DNA of 64,000 nt, taken from contig NZ_JAGQCD010000013.1 of the NCBI RefSeq assembly GCF_024345975.1, positions 1-64,000 of the forward strand, given 5' to 3'. Within the stretch, counting starts at the first letter, position 1. Each line of letters opens with the position of its first letter. Below are positions 1 to 6,580 of this stretch, one piece after another. Under the pieces are notes generated by a model that did not search any database, was not told where the DNA came from, and saw only the letters and a program-made list of their open reading frames with translations. A program made the translations under genes and the position numbers. The DNA is from Cyanobium sp. Cruz-8D1. Lineage in GTDB: Bacteria; Cyanobacteriota; Cyanobacteriia; PCC-6307; Cyanobiaceae.

Positions 1-47
1 GTCGCCTCCCAGTCACTCTCAGAAATGCCGGCAGGTGGTGGATGCAT

Positions 48-68
48 CTCGGGCAGTCTCTGCCTGAG
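48..68. other. Hairpin in the region downstream of dcd
   Basis: Positions 48-56 and 60-68 form a 9-pair stem (one G-T pair) around the loop TCT. No T run follows on either strand, so it is only a weak candidate for a transcription end downstream of the minus-strand dcd. Nothing else is recognisable in 1-176. Confidence 0.3.
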
Positions 69-176
69 ATCCAAGCTGTTTTCAGAGGTCTGTCAAGAGC
101 GGAACTGCCCCGGAGCTTTCTCCCCCCTGAACAGTTACCCGACAACCAACAATCCATTTCGCTGCAGAAGCCCCCC

Positions 177-770
177 TCAAACCCTCGCCAGCGTCACCCG
201 CTCGGGCTGGTGCTGGTATTTGCCCTGGCGGTCGTTGTAGGTGGTGGCGCAGGGATCGCCCTCAAAGAACAAGAGCTGGCAGATGCCTTCGCTGGCGTAG
301 ATGCGGCAGTCGGCACCGGAGGAATTGCTGAACTCCAGGGTGAGGTGGCCCTCCCAGCCGGCCTCCGCCGGGGTGGTGTTCACGATGATGCCCAGCCGCG
401 CGTAGGTGCTCTTGCCCAGGCAGATCACGGTGATGTTCGTCGGCACCCGCATCCGCTCCAGCGCCACCCCCAGCCCGTAGGAATGGGCTGGCAGGATGAA
501 GTAATCGCCGTCGTCGTCGCTGTGCATCGGTGCCGGCTCCAGGTTGGCCGGGTTGAACCGCTTCGGGTTCATCACCGTGCCCGGCACATGGCGGAAGATC
601 AGGAACTCCTGCGGCGACAGCCGCAGGTCATACCCGTACGACGAACACCCGAAGCTCAGCACCGGTCCGGTGCGGGCCTCCGGATCCAGGTGGCGCACCA
701 GCGTCGGCTGAAACGGCTCCAGCATCCCGGCCGCGGCCTGTTCGTTGATCCAGTGGTCGTTCTTGAGCAT
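177..770 (-). CDS. dcd: dCTP deaminase
   Basis: Deaminates dCTP to dUTP and ammonia, feeding dTMP synthesis. The 197-residue protein has the usual family length. It shows the conserved nucleotide-binding stretch GKSTYARLG near residue 120 and the catalytic-region motif TPAEAGWEGHLTLEF just after it, as expected for the dUTPase-fold trimer. It starts at an ATG 4 bases after the stop of the upstream CobO-like gene, so the two are probably cotranscribed. In the family the glutamate of the GWEG stretch is the catalytic residue; it is present here. No oddities. Confidence 0.97.
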   Translation of the reverse strand: MLKNDHWINEQAAAGMLEPFQPTLVRHLDPEARTGPVLSFGCSSYGYDLRLSPQEFLIFRHVPGTVMNPKRFNPANLEPAPMHSDDDGDYFILPAHSYGLGVALERMRVPTNITVICLGKSTYARLGIIVNTTPAEAGWEGHLTLEFSNSSGADCRIYASEGICQLLFFEGDPCATTYNDRQGKYQHQPERVTLARV

Positions 771-774
771 GGCG

Positions 775-1350
775 TCAGCCGCCGCGGCGCAACTGGGTGA
801 CCTGATCGGCCATCGCCATCAGGCTGGCCGGCATCGAGGGGCCCGTCAGGATGACATCCAGATGGGCCGGCCGCTGCTCGAGCGCCTCGATCACCGCTTC
901 GGCGCCCAGGTAGCCCAGGGCCACCGCCAGGCCCAGCTCATCGAGCACCAGCAGATCCAGGTCGCCCTTGAGCAACCGCTCACGGCTCACCTCCCACACC
1001 GCCGCCACCGCCGCGAGCGCCTCCTCGGCCGTGGCCCCCTCCTCCCCCTGGGAACCCGGCGGCCCATCGAGGCAGTGGGGCGTGCCCGGCCGCAGCCACT
1101 CCAGCCGCCCGCACAGCCGCAGGCTGCCGGCCGGCCCCTGCTCCACGCCCCCCTTGAGGAACTGGCTCACCAGCACCCGGCTGCCCAGCCCGGCGCTGCG
1201 CAGGGCCTGGCTGAACACCGCCGCGAAGCTGCCCCGGAACGGCGCCGTGTGGATCTGCAGCAAGCCCTCCGGCTGGCTCACCAGCCGTAAGGGCGGCACC
1301 AGCGCCACAGGCCGATGGGGGTGGCTGGTGTCGATGAGGCTGGCGGTCAT
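775..1350 (-). CDS. CobO/BtuR-like corrinoid adenosyltransferase with degenerate P-loop
   Basis: A 191-residue protein aligning along its length with cob(I)alamin adenosyltransferases of the CobO/BtuR family. The QFLKGG strand near residue 60, a LDLLVLDELGLAVA stretch and a C-terminal VILTGPSMPASL stretch match the family. The P-loop is not intact: where CobO has a TGNGKGKTT-type loop this protein reads HTAPFRGSFAA (about residues 32-42) and lacks the lysine and threonine that bind ATP phosphates. ATP-dependent adenosylation is therefore doubtful. An in-frame GTG two codons upstream (1356) could also be the start. It lies 4 bases upstream of dcd. Confidence 0.75.
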   Translation of the reverse strand: MTASLIDTSHPHRPVALVPPLRLVSQPEGLLQIHTAPFRGSFAAVFSQALRSAGLGSRVLVSQFLKGGVEQGPAGSLRLCGRLEWLRPGTPHCLDGPPGSQGEEGATAEEALAAVAAVWEVSRERLLKGDLDLLVLDELGLAVALGYLGAEAVIEALEQRPAHLDVILTGPSMPASLMAMADQVTQLRRGG

Positions 1351-1514
1351 GGACACCCCAAGGAAGCGTTGGTGTGAAGGGTCCGGACGGCAAGCCCCAG
1401 CCCCTCACCTCCCGAATGTAGCGGCCCCTGCCGGCTCGGCACACCATCGGTAGTGGCTCGGAACAGACGTACCACTGGCGACGTTTACGCTGCCCCAGCC
1501 CCGCCCCAGCCCGC

Positions 1515-2285
1515 GTGCCCAGCCCCGCTGACGCCCTTCGCACGGACCTCCTGCGTAGCGATGGCCGCCGCGCCGACGCGCTGCGCCCCGTGGGCCTCGA
1601 ATGGGACCCGATGGGCTTCGCGCTCAGCTCGGTGTTCTTCTCGGCTGGCCGCACCCGCGTGCTCTGCAGCGTCTGCCTCGATCCCGAGGTGCCCCGCTGG
1701 CGGCGCGGCTCGGGCAGCGGCTGGCTCAGCGCCGAATACCGCCTGCTGCCGGCCTCCACCCCCAGCCGCCAGGGCCGCGAACTGATGAAGCTCTCCGGCC
1801 GCACCCAGGAGATCCAGCGGCTGATCGGCCGCAGCCTGCGGGCCTCCCTCGATCTGGCGGCCCTCGGCGAGCGCACCCTGCTGGTCGACTGCGACGTGCT
1901 CCAGGCCGATGCCGGCACCCGCACCGCCTCGATCACCGGCGCCTGGGTGGCCCTGGCCGCCGCCCTGGAGCGCCTGCAGCAGCAGGGCGTGCTGGAGGCC
2001 TCGCCGCTGCGCCAGCAGGTGTCGGCCGTGTCGGTGGGCCTGGTCGACGGCCGGGCCCTGCTGGATCTCGACTACTCCGAGGATTCCCGCGCCGAGGTCG
2101 ACCTCAACGTGGTGATGGACGAGCAGGGCCGGCTGCTGGAGATCCAGGGCACCGCCGAAGGCGCCCCCTTCCCCCGCTCCAGCCTCGACACCCTGCTGGA
2201 TCTGGCCGAACCGGGCCTGCGCGCCCTGCAGGAAGCCCAGCTCCAGGCCCTGGCTGAGGTTGCGGCCACACGGACGACCGGCTAA
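1515..2285 (+). CDS. rph: Ribonuclease PH
   Basis: Phosphorolytic 3'-to-5' exoribonuclease that trims tRNA precursors. The 256-residue protein has the single RNase PH fold with [17 protein letters not shown] near residue 95 and the phosphate-site stretch [19 protein letters not shown] near residue 125; the acidic catalytic residues sit in [17 protein letters not shown] near residue 190. It is divergent from the CobO-like gene (158 bases apart) and is followed directly by the ntcA promoter; its stop is only 4 bases before the predicted NtcA box. Confidence 0.95.
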   Translation: MPSPADALRTDLLRSDGRRADALRPVGLEWDPMGFALSSVFFSAGRTRVLCSVCLDPEVPRWRRGSGSGWLSAEYRLLPASTPSRQGRELMKLSGRTQEIQRLIGRSLRASLDLAALGERTLLVDCDVLQADAGTRTASITGAWVALAAALERLQQQGVLEASPLRQQVSAVSVGLVDGRALLDLDYSEDSRAEVDLNVVMDEQGRLLEIQGTAEGAPFPRSSLDTLLDLAEPGLRALQEAQLQALAEVAATRTTG

Positions 2286-2288
2286 AGA

Positions 2289-2330
2289 GTGTCATTGGCT
2301 ACATGGATCAGCCAGACCGATCCATAGGTT
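2289..2330 (+). promoter_or_regulatory. NtcA-activated promoter of ntcA (autoregulatory)
   Basis: GTG-N8-TAC at 2289-2302 differs by one base from the NtcA consensus GTA-N8-TAC. Exactly 22 bases later lies TAGGTT (2325-2330), a TAN3T -10 box. This is the geometry of class II NtcA-activated promoters, and NtcA autoregulation is well established in cyanobacteria. The implied transcription start near 2337 is only about 16 bases before the chosen ntcA ATG. Confidence 0.7.
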
Positions 2331-2352
2331 CCTAACCATTCGCCACGCCTTG

Positions 2353-3093
2353 ATGGTCGGCGCCACGCGTGGCTTCAGCCGCTACCCCAGCAGCCCATCC
2401 AGCGGTTCCCCCGGCGCCGTGACGCCCATGGGCCCCCCGGGCGCCACCAGCGTCACCCTGCTGGAGGTGATCCGGGGCCTGGCCGGCAGCAACATCGAAA
2501 CCATTGAGCGCGGCAAGACGATCTTCTTCCCCGGCGATCCCGCCGAGCGCGTCTACCTGCTGCGCCGCGGTGCCGTACGCCTCTCACGCGTCTATGAGTC
2601 CGGCGAGGAGATCACCGTGGCCCTGCTGCGCGAGAACAGCCTCTTCGGCGTGCTCTCCCTGCTCACCGGCCAGCGCTCCGACCGCTTCTATCACGCCATC
2701 GCCTTCACCCGGGTGGAGATGGTCACGGCCCCGGCCACCTCGGTGCGGCGGGCCATCGAGCAGGACGCCAGCGTTGGGCTGCTGCTGCTGCAGGGCCTCT
2801 CCTCCCGCATCCTCCAGACCGAAACCATGATCGAGACCCTCACCCACCGGGACATGTCCTCCCGGCTGGTGAGCTTCCTGCTCGTGCTCTGCCGCGATTT
2901 CGGCGTTCCCGGCAGCGAGGGGATCACCATCGACCTGCGCCTCTCCCACCAGGCCATCGCCGAGGCGATCGGCTCCACCCGCGTCACCATCACCCGCCTG
3001 CTGGGCGACCTGCGCAACGACGGCCTGGTCCAGATCGACCGCAAGAAGATCACCGTCTTCGACCCCATCGCCCTGGCCAAGCGATTCAGCTGA
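2353..3093 (+). CDS. ntcA: Global nitrogen regulator NtcA (CRP/FNR family)
   Basis: 2-Oxoglutarate-responsive transcription factor controlling nitrogen assimilation. The protein has an N-terminal cyclic-nucleotide-binding-like beta-roll ([20 protein letters not shown], then [20 protein letters not shown]) and a C-terminal winged helix ([22 protein letters not shown]) typical of NtcA. The ATG at 2353 gives 246 residues with a Gly/Ser/Pro-rich N-terminal tail. An ATG at 2428 would give 221 residues, close to the usual family length of about 225. The open frame extends upstream to 2260, but that would put the promoter inside the gene. Confidence 0.95.
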   Translation: MVGATRGFSRYPSSPSSGSPGAVTPMGPPGATSVTLLEVIRGLAGSNIETIERGKTIFFPGDPAERVYLLRRGAVRLSRVYESGEEITVALLRENSLFGVLSLLTGQRSDRFYHAIAFTRVEMVTAPATSVRRAIEQDASVGLLLLQGLSSRILQTETMIETLTHRDMSSRLVSFLLVLCRDFGVPGSEGITIDLRLSHQAIAEAIGSTRVTITRLLGDLRNDGLVQIDRKKITVFDPIALAKRFS

Positions 3094-3168
3094 ACGGGCG
3101 GCCCCGGCCGGGTGCCAGGTGGCCACCGGCAGGGATACTTGGTGCACCGCGGAACCGAGGCGCAGACG

Positions 3169-4416
3169 GTGTCGGGTTGGCTGCTGATCCTGGCCCTTCT
3201 GGTGCTCGGTGGGGTGCTCTCCACCCTGGGCGACCGGCTCGGCAGCCGCGTGGGCAAGGCGCGCCTCAGCCTGTTCAACCTGCGGCCCCGCAAGACGGCC
3301 GTGGTGATCACGGTGCTCACCGGCAGCCTGATCAGCGCCGTGTCGCTGGCGTTGATGCTGCTGGTGAGCGAGCGCCTGCGGGTGGGGCTCTTCCAGCTCG
3401 ACCAGATCGAGGATCGCCTGCGCGACAGCCGCGCCGCCCTGCAGCGCAACAAGGTTGAACTGCAGCGCACCCGGGGCGAACTGGAGCGCAGCCGCCTCGA
3501 TCTGAGCACCGCCGAACGCCGCCGCGACCAGGCCCTGGCCAGCCAGCGCCGGGCCCAGAGCCAGCTGCTGGCCGCCGAGGGCCGCGTTGACACCCTGCGC
3601 CGCGAGCTGCAGCCCCTGCAGGCCGAGCGCGGCCGGCTGGAAGCCGAGCGGGCCCGGCTCACCAACGAGGTGCGCGGCCGGGACGCGGAGATCCGCCGCA
3701 CGGAAGCCGAACTGGCCAGCGTGCGCCGCCGCATCGCCGCCGGCGCCAAGGAACTCAAGGACCTCGAAACCAATGTCATCGCCCTGCGCCGCGGTGATGT
3801 GGTGATCGCCAGCGGCCAGCCCCTGGCCACCGCCAAGGTGCAGCTGCAGCGCCCCGACCAGGCCAAGCAGGTGATCGATGCCCTGCTGCAGGAGTCGAAT
3901 CGGGCGGCCTTCCAGCTGCTGCTGCCCGGCCAGGCCCCCAACCGCCAGATCCTGCTGGTGCCCCGCAGCGACATCACCCGGCTCGAATCGCTGCTCGCCA
4001 CCCCCGGCACCTGGGTGGTCAGCATCCGCTCGGCCGCCAACGTGCTGCGGGGCGAGGCCCAGGTGCTCGCCTTCCCCGACCTGCGCCCCAATCGCCAGGT
4101 GGTGCAGCAGGGGGAGGTGCTCTCCCGCACCGCCCTCGAGCCCGACGTGCGCGACCTCGAGGCCGTGCGCAGCCGCCTCAACCTGCTGCTGGCCGCCGCC
4201 TTCGCCAAGGTGCAGCGCCAGGGCACCCTGGCCAACGGCCTCCAGTTCGATGCCGCAAGCTTGAACGCCCTGGCTCGCGAACTCAGCGAGCGGCCAGACG
4301 GGGTCACCGCCAACCTCGAAGCGGTGGCCAGCCAGAACGCCGACACCCCCGACCCGATCGCCGTGGAGCTGCGCTGGATCCGCAAGGACGCCCCCACCGG
4401 ACCCCTGCGGCCATGA
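3169..4416 (+). CDS. DUF3084 family coiled-coil membrane protein
   Basis: Cyanobacterial DUF3084 protein of unknown function, 415 residues from the GTG at 3169 (start MSGWLLILALLVLGG, which matches where the conserved part begins). Two hydrophobic helices (about residues 2-16 and 45-67) flank a basic segment with RLSLFNLRPRKTAVVI. A long Arg/Glu/Gln-rich coiled coil follows (about residues 75-210), then a mixed C-terminal domain. It is probably anchored in the cytoplasmic membrane with the coil exposed. Its stop overlaps the next start in ATGA, implying translational coupling. Confidence 0.85.
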   Translation: MSGWLLILALLVLGGVLSTLGDRLGSRVGKARLSLFNLRPRKTAVVITVLTGSLISAVSLALMLLVSERLRVGLFQLDQIEDRLRDSRAALQRNKVELQRTRGELERSRLDLSTAERRRDQALASQRRAQSQLLAAEGRVDTLRRELQPLQAERGRLEAERARLTNEVRGRDAEIRRTEAELASVRRRIAAGAKELKDLETNVIALRRGDVVIASGQPLATAKVQLQRPDQAKQVIDALLQESNRAAFQLLLPGQAPNRQILLVPRSDITRLESLLATPGTWVVSIRSAANVLRGEAQVLAFPDLRPNRQVVQQGEVLSRTALEPDVRDLEAVRSRLNLLLAAAFAKVQRQGTLANGLQFDAASLNALARELSERPDGVTANLEAVASQNADTPDPIAVELRWIRKDAPTGPLRP

Positions 4417-4844
4417 CGCTGGCGGCACCTGGCCCCCTGGCCGGCCTCGATCCCGGCCGCAGCAAATGCGGCCTGGTGCTCACCGATCCCCAGCGCCTGG
4501 AGATCCGCCAGGCCCTGGTGCTGCCCCCCGAAGCGGCCTGGAAGCTCCTGCAGGACTGGCACCGCCACCAGGCCCTGGCGGCCGTGGTGATCGGTGATGG
4601 CACCGGCAGCGGCCCCTGGCGGCAGCGCCTGGAGCCCCTGCTGCCGGTGGAGCTGGTGGACGAGCGCGGCACCACCCTGGCGGCACGGCAGCGCTACTGG
4701 GAGCTGTTCCCCGCCCGGGGCTGGCGCCAGCTGCTGCCGCTCGGCCTGCGCCAACCTCCGCGCGACTGGGACGACGTGGTGGCCCAACTGCTGCTGGAGC
4801 GCCGGCTGGGGTGGCCTCTGCTCAGAACGACGCCCGCACCGTGA
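4413..4844 (+). CDS. YqgF/RuvC-like RNase H-fold protein
   Basis: A 143-residue protein with the RNase H-like start GLDPGRSKCGLVLTD (the Asp of GLDPG corresponds to the first catalytic acid of YqgF/RuvX) and a VDERGTTLAARQRYWEL stretch that matches the E..T..A..R motif of YqgF. A late Asp pair (DWDDVVAQLLL) fits the third acidic position. It is shorter and more divergent than the true pre-16S rRNA nuclease, so it is best read as a cyanobacterial paralogue. It overlaps the DUF3084 gene by 4 bases and its end overlaps the convergent DUF3146 gene. Confidence 0.7.
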   Translation: MTLAAPGPLAGLDPGRSKCGLVLTDPQRLEIRQALVLPPEAAWKLLQDWHRHQALAAVVIGDGTGSGPWRQRLEPLLPVELVDERGTTLAARQRYWELFPARGWRQLLPLGLRQPPRDWDDVVAQLLLERRLGWPLLRTTPAP

Positions 4845-5079
4845 AGACGTAGTCGCCGCCGGGTTCGAGCTGGTAGTCGGCCTTGAGCAGGAAGCGCAGC
4901 AGGGCGTCCTGGATCAGGGCACGCCCCAGGGAGGGCTCCACCTGCAGTTCACCCCGGTCGAAGGCCCAGCGGAAGCGCCACTGGAAGCTGCCGGCGCTGA
5001 TCTCCCCCTCCAGCAGGCAGGGGCTGAAGCTCTGGCGCAGCACCCGCAGCTGTGCGTTGGTGGCAGGAAGACGACTCAC
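4822..5079 (-). CDS. DUF3146 family protein
   Basis: An 85-residue cyanobacterial protein of unknown function, beginning at a GTG. It has no membrane segment or signal peptide. Recognisable features are GSFQWRFRWAFDRGELQVEPSLGRALIQDALLRFL, given here only as an overall pattern of alternating aromatic and charged residues between residues 30 and 66. Its 3' end overlaps the convergent YqgF-like gene by 23 bases, and it follows pth on the same strand with a 56-base gap, so it may be the last gene of the psbH-tatA-pth run. Confidence 0.75.
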   Translation of the reverse strand: MSRLPATNAQLRVLRQSFSPCLLEGEISAGSFQWRFRWAFDRGELQVEPSLGRALIQDALLRFLLKADYQLEPGGDYVFTVRASF

Positions 5080-5135
5080 GGGAAGCGGGGGGCTGCGACG
5101 GGTGGAGGTGGTGCCGTCGGTGTCGATCGATGCTC

Positions 5136-5744
5136 TCAGGATGGCGGCGGATCGGGGCGAAAACTGTTCAGGCGGTTGGCGGCCCGCTCCAGACCCACCC
5201 GGCGGATCAGGTCGATGCCCGCCTCCACCTCTTCGAGCACCGTGTCCAGCACGGGCCGATCGGTGGCGGAGAACTTGCCCAGCACGTGCGACACCGTGCG
5301 GGCCCGGCGCTCCTCGGGGGTCTCGCCGGGGGCACCGATGCCGATGCGCAGCCGCGCAAAGGACTCGCTGCCCAGGTGGGCGATCGTGCTGCGCAGGCCG
5401 TTGTGGCCGCCGGCGCCGCCTGAGGCCCGCACCCGCAACCGCCCCAGGGGCAGGTCCATGTCATCCACCAGCACGAGCATCTGGGCGGGCTCAAGCCGGA
5501 ACCAGTCGAGGGCGGCGCGAATCGAGCGGCCGCTGTCGTTCATGAAGGTCTGGGGCATCAGCAGCCGCAGACGCCTGTCCCCCTGGCCGGTCTCGGCCAG
5601 CAGCCCGTGCAGGCGTCCCTGGTTGCGGAAGCTGGCGCCACCGGCGCGGGCCAGCCGCTCCAGCACCATGAAGCCGACGTTGTGGCGGGTGTCGGCGTAG
5701 CGGGCGCCGGGATTACCCAGCCCCACCAGCAATTGCAGATCCAA
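5136..5744 (-). CDS. pth: Peptidyl-tRNA hydrolase
   Basis: Releases peptides from prematurely dissociated peptidyl-tRNA. The protein has LVGLGNPGARYADTRHNVGF at its start (catalytic His in TRHN), then MPQTFMNDSGRS (catalytic-site Asn), DDMDLPLGRLRVR and SGGAGGHNGLRS, all hallmarks of bacterial Pth. The start is uncertain: a TTG at 5744 gives 202 residues with a GAGGG ribosome-binding stretch 11 bases upstream; a TTG at 5786 adds 14 residues and overlaps tatA. It follows tatA on the minus strand. Confidence 0.95.
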   Translation of the reverse strand: MDLQLLVGLGNPGARYADTRHNVGFMVLERLARAGGASFRNQGRLHGLLAETGQGDRRLRLLMPQTFMNDSGRSIRAALDWFRLEPAQMLVLVDDMDLPLGRLRVRASGGAGGHNGLRSTIAHLGSESFARLRIGIGAPGETPEERRARTVSHVLGKFSATDRPVLDTVLEEVEAGIDLIRRVGLERAANRLNSFRPDPPPS

Positions 5745-5757
5745 CGGATGGCCGCCC

Positions 5758-6069
5758 TCAGCTGGAGGGGGCGGCGCTCTCCTCAACCACCACCACCGGT
5801 GTGGCAGCTTCCGTGGCGGCTGGGGTGACGACGGCTGCGGTGTCGGCAGCAGGCGGGATGGCGGCGGGGGGGCCGGAGATGTCGATGGACTGGTCGGTGC
5901 CCACCGCCGTACGGAACTCTTTCTCGAACTCCTGCGAGGCCGACTGGAAACCGCGCAGGGTGCGTCCCAGGGTCTTGCCGAGCTCGGGCAGGCGCTTGGG
6001 TCCGAAGACCAGCAGTCCGATGGCGGCGATGACCGCCATCTCGGGCAGACCGATGCCGAAGATGTTCAT
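5758..6069 (-). CDS. tatA: Twin-arginine translocase subunit TatA/TatE
   Basis: Forms the membrane pore of the Tat export pathway for folded proteins. The 103-residue protein has the family layout: a single short N-terminal transmembrane helix (about residues 7-20), the hinge FGPKRLPELGK, an amphipathic helix (LGRTLRGFQSASQEFEKEF) and a low-complexity Ala/Pro/Val-rich acidic tail. The FGPK-LPELGK hinge is the diagnostic motif. TatA and TatB are hard to separate in cyanobacteria. It lies 19 bases downstream of psbH and just upstream of pth. Confidence 0.92.
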   Translation of the reverse strand: MNIFGIGLPEMAVIAAIGLLVFGPKRLPELGKTLGRTLRGFQSASQEFEKEFRTAVGTDQSIDISGPPAAIPPAADTAAVVTPAATEAATPVVVVEESAAPSS

Positions 6070-6088
6070 GGACAGGGGGCGAGAGGAA

Positions 6089-6289
6089 TCAGCCGACGCC
6101 GTTCCAGTTGACGTTGATGCCCTCAAGCAGGAGGGACTTGTTGTACAGCTGCAGGATCACCAGCAGGAACACCAGGAAGAGCAGCATGGCCACGCCCATC
6201 ACAGGGGTGGTGCCCCAGCCGGGCACCACCTTGCCGTATTCGGAGTTCAGGGGGCGCAGAAGATCTCCCAGACGGGTGCGTTGGGCCAT
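6089..6289 (-). CDS. psbH: Photosystem II reaction centre protein PsbH
   Basis: A 66-residue single-span thylakoid protein of photosystem II, needed for stable binding of CP47 and for the QA/QB side. It reads [20 protein letters not shown] at the stromal N-terminus (with the conserved [19 protein letters not shown] region), then a transmembrane helix (about residues 28-48), then the [13 protein letters not shown] tail. It is divergent from psbN, 128 bases away, as in most cyanobacteria, so the gap holds both promoters. tatA and pth follow on the same strand. Confidence 0.97.
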   Translation of the reverse strand: MAQRTRLGDLLRPLNSEYGKVVPGWGTTPVMGVAMLLFLVFLLVILQLYNKSLLLEGINVNWNGVG

Positions 6290-6417
6290 GGCAGCTCGGA
6301 CCTCTCGGGCACGGGATCGCGGTGCTTACTGTAAGGGTCTTGCCGGCCGCACCGAGATGGGCTGTCGAGAGTTGTGACGCAAACCTCGCGTCCCCTGCCC
6401 CGCCTGAGAGCCCCCCC

Positions 6418-6567
6418 ATGGATCCCGCCGCCAGCACCTCCCCCGCCCTCTCCGTGGCCCTCACGGTGCTCGCGGTGCTGCTGGCCCTCACCGGTTTCGG
6501 CGTGTACACCGCCTTCGGCCCCCCCTCCAAGAGCCTCACCGATCCCTTCGACGATCACGAGGACTGA
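6418..6567 (+). CDS. psbN: PsbN protein
   Basis: A 49-residue thylakoid membrane protein. PsbN is not a photosystem II subunit but is needed for photosystem II assembly and repair. One transmembrane helix (about residues 9-29, [20 protein letters not shown]) precedes the conserved tail [20 protein letters not shown], a clear PsbN signature. It is divergent from psbH and convergent with the GH38 gene, which ends 13 bases downstream. Confidence 0.96.
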   Translation: MDPAASTSPALSVALTVLAVLLALTGFGVYTAFGPPSKSLTDPFDDHED

Positions 6568-6580
6568 GCCGCCGCGGCTT

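Noticed and set aside
2584-4787. Long minus-strand open frames opposite ntcA, DUF3084 and the YqgF-like gene
   Set aside because: Composition is Ala/Gly/Arg/Gln-rich without motifs; they are the antisense of high-GC genes with clear products.
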